NCBI GenBank assembly: GCA_903923905.1 | Contig: CAIXZH010000009.1 | Coordinates: 53,945-117,944, forward strand | Direction: 5' to 3' | Length of the DNA: 64,000 nucleotides | Source: an uncultured Bacteroidia bacterium | GTDB taxonomy: Bacteria; Bacteroidota; Bacteroidia; Bacteroidales; Prolixibacteraceae | Part shown: piece after piece, positions 8,794 to 16,212 of the stretch | Layout of the letters: every line of letters starts with the position of its first letter | How positions within the stretch are numbered: position 1 is the first letter of the stretch | Made by a program: the position numbers and the translations under genes | The notes under the pieces: generated by a model | The model's input: only the letters and a program-made list of their open reading frames with translations | What the model was told of the DNA's origin: nothing | Databases searched by the model: none

Positions 8794-10272
8794 TCAAGGG
8801 TTAAAGGTTAACGGATGCCAGGCTGTTTTCCAGTTTGCCCAATTCGGACCATAGGCATAAGAGATAAATTGTTGTTTTCCAGGATTAATATGACCTGATT
8901 CATCACCACTCCAGCCACAATTATGAAGAAAGGGGTTCAGTTTGTCACGCATCTCTGCCACTTTTTTAAAATTGATCCCATCAGCAGATTCCCACAGGAC
9001 AATATAACTTGAAGAGGTCATCCTCGATGCAGTATGTATTGCCTGAAATTTCTGAATATCGTCTCTGTATTTTATATCGCAATGATCTGCTCCTGCAATA
9101 GATGTCTTATTGATAACGGTACCTTGATCTTTTAGCTTTAAAGGCCAGTTCACTTCAGTTGCTAAAACAGTCGAAAGCCTTGTTGTTATAGCATTTGCAG
9201 CATCGGAATTCCATGAATAAAAAAAGAAGAGGGTATCATTCTTTACAACCATACATGGTTCACCAGCTCCAAAAAAGTCAGGACTGCCGGTATAGGTGAT
9301 TACAGGTTGCGGATTGCCGCCCCAACCAGTTCCGTTCCATTTATCCCACGGTCCGGAAGGAGATAATGATCTGCAAACATAGACCTGGTTGTCAGTCCCC
9401 CTGACGTCTTCTGTTGAAGTATATCCCAGGTAATAATATCCGCTCCACTTTGCCACTCCCGGGTCGCATACCGAAAACTGATCACGACTATATTCTGTGG
9501 GTTTGAGTACCATCTGGTCATCACTCCAGGTAACTCCATTATCTAAAGAGCGGCGATAGGCCACCTGATCCCAGTAGCTGGTGCCCGATGATTTATTGAT
9601 TAACATCCAGGATGAATAATTACCGTCGACAACTTCATTATTAAAAAAGTTGGTTACGCCGCTTTTTATGCCTGTTTTTTTCCATACTCCGGCTGAGCCT
9701 GATGGATTACTCAATACCCACAAATAATCACCGGCAGGAAATTTGTTTTCGTTACTTATTGAAAGATTTTGATTATCAATATAATTAACAAAAGGTACAG
9801 TTGAAATAACAGGACTGGCTACAGTTGAATTATAATCAGATTTCCATTGATATAAACTCAACGTCAAACGGCTATTGGTTGTTGCCCAGTTTGGGCAGGT
9901 TACCTGAATGGCGTAAAATGATTCTGTCGCTGAAAATTTCTGGGCTGCGGTATCCGGGGTTGAAAGACTAATTGCCACCTGGGGATCCAGATCGTTATAG
10001 TTTTTAATTTTATCCCCAAAAAAATCTCCGGGAGCTGCAAACCAGGCGTCAATGGAACCGTCAGAATTTAGAATTATGGATGGCCCATAACGATATAACC
10101 CTCCTGAATAGATATCCCAACCGGTTTTGACAGCCGGAACTTCCGCATACTTTGTGGTAACTGCCTGATCCGGAATCTTCACCGATGAGGAGCCATTTTT
10201 ACACGTTACAAGTAGTATAATTGCGATACCAACCAATATAACCTTGACATATTTTATTATTCCCAGACCCAT
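8794..10272 (-). CDS. five-bladed beta-propeller lipoprotein with inserted module
   Basis: 492-residue lipoprotein (lipobox LVTC at about residue 24) built on a GH43/sialidase-like propeller: YGPSIILNSDGSIDAWFAAPG in blade 1, YRRSLDNGVTWSDD (Asp-box-like), DFFGAGEPCMV and ADHCDIKYRDD in later blades. Between blade 1 (ends about residue 90) and the Asp-box strand at about 235, residues 101-228 form the module shared with SusD1 and the GH71/99-like enzyme (F-x-AT-x-x-F, CPNW, LTLSLYQW, GDYLWVLS, AGVW, DGNYSS). The propeller at 62688 has no such insert. Catalytic residues cannot be assigned with certainty, so this may be an enzyme or a glycan-binding propeller. It is probably exposed on the cell surface. 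Confidence 0.75.
   Translation of the reverse strand: MGLGIIKYVKVILVGIAIILLVTCKNGSSSVKIPDQAVTTKYAEVPAVKTGWDIYSGGLYRYGPSIILNSDGSIDAWFAAPGDFFGDKIKNYNDLDPQVAISLSTPDTAAQKFSATESFYAIQVTCPNWATTNSRLTLSLYQWKSDYNSTVASPVISTVPFVNYIDNQNLSISNENKFPAGDYLWVLSNPSGSAGVWKKTGIKSGVTNFFNNEVVDGNYSSWMLINKSSGTSYWDQVAYRRSLDNGVTWSDDQMVLKPTEYSRDQFSVCDPGVAKWSGYYYLGYTSTEDVRGTDNQVYVCRSLSPSGPWDKWNGTGWGGNPQPVITYTGSPDFFGAGEPCMVVKNDTLFFFYSWNSDAANAITTRLSTVLATEVNWPLKLKDQGTVINKTSIAGADHCDIKYRDDIQKFQAIHTASRMTSSSYIVLWESADGINFKKVAEMRDKLNPFLHNCGWSGDESGHINPGKQQFISYAYGPNWANWKTAWHPLTFNP
9589..9972 (-). other. inserted module, copy C (in propeller lipoprotein)
   Basis: Residues 101-228 of the propeller protein. It is the most divergent of three homologous inserts. 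In the 41-residue core starting at CPNW, I count 15 identities with the copy in the GH71/99-like enzyme. Conserved pattern: KFSAT-x-x-F-x-AI, C-P-x-W, LTLSLY-x-W, F-V-N, GDY-x-W-x-LS, GVW and GNY. The alternating hydrophobic pattern suggests an all-beta domain. Confidence 0.8.
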
Positions 10273-10342
10273 AATTCAATATCCCTTAATTCTCATGACA
10301 ACTTTTCGAATAATTTCATAACTATCAAAAAATCAACTTGGA

Positions 10343-12253
10343 TCACCTGATTTTCGGCAGCCATGTACACACCTTTTTCCCCGACCAACTGTTTGCGGAA
10401 CTGTAATCCACCATCCAAATAAATCCATCCCCTGTCGGAATTTTAACCAATAACCTATAAGGTAGAGTGTTTCCCGGTTCTGCCAAGGCGCTTACGCAAC
10501 CATCAGTTGATTGAATATTAATAGGTTGATTAAAGTTTGTATCCATATTCTCATCCCTTGCCAGCACAATCGGTCCCCTGATTATTGCCTGAAAATTGTC
10601 GCCGGAACGATTACTTCCGTGCGGAGAATCGATGATGCGGCACCGCATATCCATCGATAACACAATCTTGTCTCCGGAAGCCCATTTCCGGTTTATTTCG
10701 GCGTATTTACCCGGCATGGCTGAAAATGGTTCACCGTTAACTTTTAAAATTGTTAATTTACTCCATTCGGGAATACGCAATCGAATGGTGAATTTTTCAG
10801 AAATTGTTGGCTTAACGTTCACGACAATGTCACCTGAAAGTGGATAATTGGTTCGAATATCCAAACGGACATTTTTTTTACCTGCGGTTAATGCGGTTGC
10901 TGAACCCGCATTGTAAAGATTGATCACAGGTCCCGATGCTGAATTCATCACTGCAATATAAGGGAGATAAGCAAGTCCCATAGGTCCGTTTAAGTTACAA
11001 CAGGTGATGTAAACCCCATTGACTATGCCTCCCCAACCCTCGGGATTTGTTTTTACCCCATTGAGCAGATTGACGTAGCTGAATCCATCGCCCGAAGGTT
11101 TCATTGCGCCAATAAGTCCGTTATAGGTATATTTTTCAATCATATCCACTGCCGTAGGGTCACCGGTCAGACGTAATATCTGGCTGCACAATTTAATCCA
11201 GGTTACACCAACACAGGTCTCCATCATCCTTTTTATCGTTGGATTGGTCTGTTCACATGCTGTGTTGTCCCAACCTTCGCCAGCCACTGCCGGATGATTG
11301 GGCTGATCGCCACCGCCATTTCCAATGATGGTAATTTCATTTGCTTTAATATTGTGAAATAAATTTATAAATGCCTGCTTCCAGTGGTCGTTTCCGGTTA
11401 CCCGATAATATTCAACTAACCCTTCAAAGAGCGACATCATCTCGTATGCCTTAGGGTAATCTCCACCTATTTGTTCAGGAACCTTGTTGTTAAACGCATC
11501 TTCAATGACATTAGAACCTTTGGCGCCCCCTTCAATTTCAACAATATAACGGGCAAAATCGAGATAACGGGGATAACCGGTCAGCTTATATAAACGGATG
11601 ATTGGTTCAAGTACTGTGCTCGACTCAATGTGGTTCGGACTCCAGCCCTGATCGACAATTCGGGTTTTCGGAGCAGGACCTATCTGCGAAACGATACCAT
11701 CTGCCTGGTCGACCATTGCCTCCAAAACCTTTGGATCTTTTTCCACCTGCATATAATACTCGTCTAAACCCAGTAAAACATATTTCCGTTCCCACAAGTC
11801 GCCTCCTGGTCCATCAGGCTGATCAGCTATTTCGGAACAGCTGATAGTTCCATTTACACGTCTGGTCGTCAAGAGGTCAGCAACTGTAGCCTTGAGGATT
11901 TTTTTTAGTTCAGGGTCGCGGGTATATCTGTAAAACATACATCCCGACCGGACAGCTTTACCCCACATCTCACCCTGAGCGAAAAAAGATCTTCCTGTCC
12001 TGAATTTCCCGACCAGAGCGGCATAAGGGACAACCCCTTTATTCCAATGGAGAATTGAATTCTGTATGTAATCTTCCAAATAGCCGTTGAAACAGATTGA
12101 ATTTGCAGCCAATGGGGTAAATTGATCCTCAACCTTAACTTTGTTCCCTCCCCTGAGCGGTGAACAAACGGAAATCAAAACGACCATTAGCGCCAGTAAT
12201 CCAGAAGAACTGCCATTGTAAACTTTCCAATAAAACTGTTTGAACATCTTCAT
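10343..12253 (-). CDS. GH127-like (DUF1680) beta-L-arabinofuranosidase
   Basis: 636-residue predicted GH127 enzyme, which removes beta-linked L-arabinofuranose. The N-terminus is signal-like (hydrophobic stretch at about 17-30). An (alpha/alpha)6 barrel occupies about 55-430 and beta-sandwich domains follow. The key metal/nucleophile residues are visible: Glu345 and Cys347 in MMETC, and Cys418-Cys419 in ITCCN. These match the Glu/Cys/Cys/Cys set of the characterised enzyme HypBA1 (E338, C340, C417, C418) in both order and spacing. It sits 15 bp downstream of the large GH71/99-like gene. Together with two rhamnosidase families, this suggests an arabinose- and rhamnose-decorated substrate. The linkage is inferred; related families GH137/142/146 cannot be excluded. 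Confidence 0.8.
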   Translation of the reverse strand: MKMFKQFYWKVYNGSSSGLLALMVVLISVCSPLRGGNKVKVEDQFTPLAANSICFNGYLEDYIQNSILHWNKGVVPYAALVGKFRTGRSFFAQGEMWGKAVRSGCMFYRYTRDPELKKILKATVADLLTTRRVNGTISCSEIADQPDGPGGDLWERKYVLLGLDEYYMQVEKDPKVLEAMVDQADGIVSQIGPAPKTRIVDQGWSPNHIESSTVLEPIIRLYKLTGYPRYLDFARYIVEIEGGAKGSNVIEDAFNNKVPEQIGGDYPKAYEMMSLFEGLVEYYRVTGNDHWKQAFINLFHNIKANEITIIGNGGGDQPNHPAVAGEGWDNTACEQTNPTIKRMMETCVGVTWIKLCSQILRLTGDPTAVDMIEKYTYNGLIGAMKPSGDGFSYVNLLNGVKTNPEGWGGIVNGVYITCCNLNGPMGLAYLPYIAVMNSASGPVINLYNAGSATALTAGKKNVRLDIRTNYPLSGDIVVNVKPTISEKFTIRLRIPEWSKLTILKVNGEPFSAMPGKYAEINRKWASGDKIVLSMDMRCRIIDSPHGSNRSGDNFQAIIRGPIVLARDENMDTNFNQPINIQSTDGCVSALAEPGNTLPYRLLVKIPTGDGFIWMVDYSSANSWSGKKVCTWLPKIR

Positions 12254-12268
12254 TTTACTCCTTATTAC

Positions 12269-14773
12269 TTAAATGACAATAAGTTTCTTCGTTTCACTTT
12301 TTTCACGATTGCTGAATTGAATAATGTATACCCCTTTATTTTTAATGAAATCCATATTAATCCAATCAGTCAATACCGAATCGGCGTATTTTTTTTGCCA
12401 TAATAACTGCCCACCAATGTTATAAATGGTTACCCGTGAATTATTTGAAGTCGCCAATGGGAAGGTGAGATAAACGATATCTTTTGTAGGATTCGGATAG
12501 ATTAAAAATGAAGATGGAGTAATTATTGGAGTTACTGGCGTCGTGTTGGTAAAATAATGGTAATTAAATCTTCCTGACGGTGCAACATCCCCATTGACAT
12601 AGAAATCCATAATATTTCCATCTTCCTGCATATTATCGCTCCATTTAAATTCAAAATTCAATAGTTTATCATTGGTTGCTCCTAGAATTGATCGTCCTAT
12701 TTTTATTACCAATGTTTTCCCATTTACGATATATTGTGCTTCCCCAACCTTGCTCCAGTTCCAGGTACTATCACTTTTTTCAATCGTTGCAGTTGAACCT
12801 GGATTCAAACGGTTAATTACAAAATCGAAACCTTCCCATCCGGTTGCCTTGTTCCGGTCAATATCAATAAACAGTCGCATCCATTTTGGGTCTGAGCTTG
12901 AGGTTAACGGATCGGCAGTCTCGACATAGAACCAGAGGTAATCGTTATCGTGGGCCACTTTGGCTAAAATCAGATCATTTCGTCCCGTGGTATTCGTGTA
13001 AGTCAGCGTTGTCCCTTGTCCAGGACTATCGCGGTGCATGGTGTTTCCCATATAGGATTTGTAAACAGGTTCAACATTACCCCAGGAATTTAGGTCATTC
13101 ATATCAATGGTTTGGGCAGCCGAAGCAACTGATTCATCTGCCATTCCTTTAAATTTACGTATATTACTTATTAACTGCATGTAATAGACGTCGCCCTTGT
13201 TTCCCCACGATTTTACAGGTTCGATATCCCGACTTTTTTCTGCCGAATATTCATCGACAAAGGCAAATGGTTTCACATCCCAGTCGAACCAACGACCGGC
13301 AATCCACTCATTCCATCCAGTAACAAATACTAAATCTGGGTCAATAATATTGGCACGTCCCCATTGCTCCTGAAAATTATACCCGTATAACCAGGCATCG
13401 GTACGCGAAGATTGTCCAATTTCTTTGGTATAGCTACGGCCATAAGTAAGCGGGGTGTTAAAGCCACTGGCATGACCGCCACTGGCATCGGATGCATTCT
13501 GAGCCACTCCAACTGTTGCCTGTTCATAGCCCCCACCGGATTTGGGTCCGTAACCGTGCTGCGGATAATTCTCCAGCCATCCCCACTGGTCGTCGCGGGA
13601 TGGGCCGCTAACATAATCAGGTTGTCCGGGACGAAAGGTAAAGAAGGATTTCATGTTGTTGATCACTAGCTGATCAATGCCGGAAGTAACTGCAACAGGG
13701 GTATGAACAGTTCCGGAAGTAAGTCTGGTAAAAATGTATTCCCGATTATAGGATATTTCACTTTCGTAACTACCCGAAACCTGAACTCCGCTATAATAAC
13801 TTGTTACAGGATCGGAGCTGTCGGTCCATTTCCAGACACCCACCTGTTCAGTGCCATTACTTAATACCCAGATATATTCACCACTCCCCTGCTGAGGGAA
13901 TGTCAGTATATTTTTATCATTATCGGCGAAGTTGAGAAAGGTTTTCGTCGCAATGGGAATACCAGAAATACTTTGAGCATAGCTGGTATTCCATTGATAT
14001 AACGTCAGGGTTATATTCCCGATACTATTTCCCCAGCTGGGACATGATGTATTGATCGCATAAAATGGAGAAGTAGCTGCAAATTTCATTGCCGCAGATC
14101 CATCGCCTTGACTAACCAGACTTTCCGGATAGGCCATGATCAATGGTTTGCCGTTCCACATAAACCATAAATCCTGATATAATTGCGGTTGGTAGAGTTC
14201 AGTGTACAATTCATTAAGTATGACCAGGGAATTGGTGCTTGCGCCAAAAGGGAGCAAAAAGCAAATCTGAGGGGTATTCACACCGTCTTTTCTGGCCTGT
14301 TCCCATACTTTTAACAATACGGTATAGGAAGATTTCCAGGTAAATGTACCATTGGTGCAGTCGAAAAATACCACATCCACACCTGCATCCGCAAGCATTT
14401 CGGCATGTTTGCGCAGCACCCATTCATCGGTTGTCCGGTAATATCCAAATAAAGGTTCATCCCACCAAAAAACTCCCCCCGTAAGCCCCAGCCATGCCGG
14501 ATGACTGGCATCGGTTGCGGCAAGGGGATACTGTTTTAATATTTCTGTAATGTTCAGTACTGGTGAAAATGTGGCATTATCATCGGTGTGCCAGGTCCAG
14601 TAAAAGATGCCTACCAATTTATTCCGCTGCTTGCCGGTTTCACTTTTCACAGGCAATTTCCGGCCTAGGGCGTCGGTCGCAGGTAGTCCATTCCCATAAT
14701 TGGAGAGAGTAACCTGTGCCAATAAATTTGCTGCAATAGCGAGAAATGCAATAGCTGACAATAATTTCTTCAT
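12269..14773 (-). CDS. GH71/99-like glycoside hydrolase with inserted module and T9SS sorting domain
   Basis: 834-residue secreted enzyme. Domain order: signal peptide 1-19; barrel part 1 about 30-220 (GIFYWTWH, AEMLADAGVDVVFFDCTNG); inserted module about 221-371; barrel part 2 from FFTFRPGQPDYVSGP at about 377 (with FVTGWNEWIAGRW); CBM9-like domain about 540-745 (LFIDIDRNKATGWEGFDF, FKWSDNMQEDGNIMDFY); type IX secretion C-terminal domain about 758-834 (FLIYPNPTKD... GVYIIQFSN, ending KKLIVI). Alignment by eye with the 605-residue paralogue at 4194 runs directly across the insert, which interrupts the barrel after LIMAYPESL. The T9SS tail predicts export across the outer membrane and attachment to the surface. 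It starts 8 bp after the WbsX-like gene. Confidence 0.8.
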   Translation of the reverse strand: MKKLLSAIAFLAIAANLLAQVTLSNYGNGLPATDALGRKLPVKSETGKQRNKLVGIFYWTWHTDDNATFSPVLNITEILKQYPLAATDASHPAWLGLTGGVFWWDEPLFGYYRTTDEWVLRKHAEMLADAGVDVVFFDCTNGTFTWKSSYTVLLKVWEQARKDGVNTPQICFLLPFGASTNSLVILNELYTELYQPQLYQDLWFMWNGKPLIMAYPESLVSQGDGSAAMKFAATSPFYAINTSCPSWGNSIGNITLTLYQWNTSYAQSISGIPIATKTFLNFADNDKNILTFPQQGSGEYIWVLSNGTEQVGVWKWTDSSDPVTSYYSGVQVSGSYESEISYNREYIFTRLTSGTVHTPVAVTSGIDQLVINNMKSFFTFRPGQPDYVSGPSRDDQWGWLENYPQHGYGPKSGGGYEQATVGVAQNASDASGGHASGFNTPLTYGRSYTKEIGQSSRTDAWLYGYNFQEQWGRANIIDPDLVFVTGWNEWIAGRWFDWDVKPFAFVDEYSAEKSRDIEPVKSWGNKGDVYYMQLISNIRKFKGMADESVASAAQTIDMNDLNSWGNVEPVYKSYMGNTMHRDSPGQGTTLTYTNTTGRNDLILAKVAHDNDYLWFYVETADPLTSSSDPKWMRLFIDIDRNKATGWEGFDFVINRLNPGSTATIEKSDSTWNWSKVGEAQYIVNGKTLVIKIGRSILGATNDKLLNFEFKWSDNMQEDGNIMDFYVNGDVAPSGRFNYHYFTNTTPVTPIITPSSFLIYPNPTKDIVYLTFPLATSNNSRVTIYNIGGQLLWQKKYADSVLTDWINMDFIKNKGVYIIQFSNREKSETKKLIVI
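13661..14113 (-). other. inserted module, copy A (in GH71/99-like enzyme)
   Basis: Residues about 221-371 of the enzyme, absent from its paralogue at 4194-6011, where ten residues take its place. In the 41-residue core from CPSWGNSIGN to NFAD, 28 positions are identical to the SusD1 copy. The pattern includes MKFAAT-x-x-F, CPSWGN, LTLYQW, PIAT-x-TF, GEYIWVLSNGTE, VGVWKW and VSGSYES. It ends with a linker (HTPVAVTSG) that also resembles the SusD1 linker (QTPVGISDG). Confidence 0.88.
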
Positions 14774-14781
14774 TTAATCAA

Positions 14782-15954
14782 TTATTCCTTTAGTGCTTTT
14801 TTTATAGCTTCAAGATATTTCATACCGTGGAGAGTATCCGGTTCCAGATAACTCCCTTCGGACCATTCGTTCCAGGCATTGATGGTAATCAGTTTCTTTT
14901 GTCCGGGATGAGTATCGGCGTACACCATCGCTTTATGGATATATTTTAAAAACTTATCCGGGGTTGAATTGGTAATATATCCGCTTTTAAACAAAAACCG
15001 TGGATTGGCATCCCATCCTACGGTGACATTGGGAAAATAGGGAATGGAAAAATCGCGGTTAAAATCTTTCCACATATTGGTTGATGCATCGGCCCACTTC
15101 TCATAATCCCCGTCCGGATTCTGAAGATGTGCCCAGCAATAGTTCGTTATGCTGTTGAAACCAAAATATTTTAAAACGTTATCCTGAGTTTTCACCCGAT
15201 CAGCCGGAACTCCGGTAAGGGTTGAAGGTAGTGCAGACCACAAAATTCCCTGAAGATGTAAACCCGGGAATCCCGCTTCCACCGTTTTTTTCCGAAAATA
15301 ATCGAGTGCCTCTTTTGCCGCTTCGGGGCTGCCTAAACCATCAATAAATGTTTTTAGTTCATAAATACAGAACACGGGCCTACCATCTATTTTATAATAA
15401 GAGGATTGGGAAAAATAGTTTTTAATAATGCTATCCACGATGGCGTTAAAGGCTGGACGATTGACGCCACCCATAAAGTAAACCGAATCTTTGTTGGGAT
15501 TTTTTGCATCCCAGTACGATGTGGCATTATGGTTAGCCCACATGATATAAAATTTCATGCGGTTATTGTTGGCTTTTAAAAAGCCATTGTTGATGCAATC
15601 TTCAAGTAGTGGTTTCCCATCATACCAGTACCAGTCGAAAATGAAAACATTCACGCCATGAGAAACAGCCGCATCAATTTTCTTATCCATCACTTTAGGG
15701 TCTGCTTCATCCGCATAACCCCATAAAGGAACTTTTGGTTGCAGGTGCCTGGCCTCCTTAGGTTTTGCATGGTAAATGATTTCCCATTCTCCCCTTTTTT
15801 CAGGGAAAATACTTTCCAAACGGGGTTCATAATGATATGCCGGCCAGTAAAATGCAGCTATATCATAATTTACCCGCTGATCGTTATTTGAACTGCAGCA
15901 CTGGATGAGCAGAAACAATAAACCCAGTACGGAAAATATTCTTAATGAGCACAT
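14782..15954 (-). CDS. WbsX/GH99-like domain lipoprotein
   Basis: 390-residue lipoprotein of the GH99-like domain group also annotated as WbsX. The signal ends in IQCCSS. The barrel shows IAAFYWPAYHY at the start, VNVFIFDWYWYDGKPLLE near 105, FYIMWANHNATSYW, and the closing signature TINAWNEWSEGSYLEPD. Family members are found in O-antigen loci and in PULs, where they are presumed endo-acting on mannose-containing or related glycans; none of that is demonstrated here. It is the first enzyme gene after susD1, separated from it by 258 bp containing two hairpins. It is distantly related to the two GH71/99-like enzymes of the operon. Confidence 0.78.
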   Translation of the reverse strand: MCSLRIFSVLGLLFLLIQCCSSNNDQRVNYDIAAFYWPAYHYEPRLESIFPEKRGEWEIIYHAKPKEARHLQPKVPLWGYADEADPKVMDKKIDAAVSHGVNVFIFDWYWYDGKPLLEDCINNGFLKANNNRMKFYIMWANHNATSYWDAKNPNKDSVYFMGGVNRPAFNAIVDSIIKNYFSQSSYYKIDGRPVFCIYELKTFIDGLGSPEAAKEALDYFRKKTVEAGFPGLHLQGILWSALPSTLTGVPADRVKTQDNVLKYFGFNSITNYCWAHLQNPDGDYEKWADASTNMWKDFNRDFSIPYFPNVTVGWDANPRFLFKSGYITNSTPDKFLKYIHKAMVYADTHPGQKKLITINAWNEWSEGSYLEPDTLHGMKYLEAIKKALKE

Positions 15955-15983
15955 TTAATGAAAGTTAGATTTTTTTGATACAA

Positions 15984-16022
15984 AACCCGACGTGTCAAAT
16001 TCGAAATATATCACGTCGGGTT
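15984..16022 (-). terminator. hairpin between susD1 and the enzyme genes (distal)
   Basis: Perfect 11-bp inverted repeat (AACCCGACGTG and CACGTCGGGTT) with a 17-nt AT-rich loop. On the minus strand it is followed by GTATC and a short T/A-rich stretch. It may be a terminator or a transcript-stabilising stem that lowers expression of the enzyme genes relative to susCD. Confidence 0.55.
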
Positions 16023-16134
16023 CTGCCTGTTGTCAGCATGAAAATCAGATATTAAGTTTTTTTCAGTTTTATAGACTAAAAATAATTCAAATATTTCTGA
16101 ATTTTATTCCGACTTCATAGCTTAATATGTCAAA

Positions 16135-16168
16135 TTGAGCTCCCAGAAATTGGTTCCTGGAAGCTCAA
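16135..16168 (-). terminator. hairpin just downstream of susD1 (proximal)
   Basis: Stem TTGAGCT-x-CCAG pairing with CTGG-x-AGCTCAA, with one symmetric mismatch and a 10-nt loop. It starts about 45 bp after the susD1 stop. With the hairpin at 15984 it makes a two-step structured barrier inside the PUL transcript. Confidence 0.5.
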
Positions 16169-16212
16169 AGTGTTTTTATTTATAATCTGTCATTTTAAAT
16201 TACAAAATTCAA

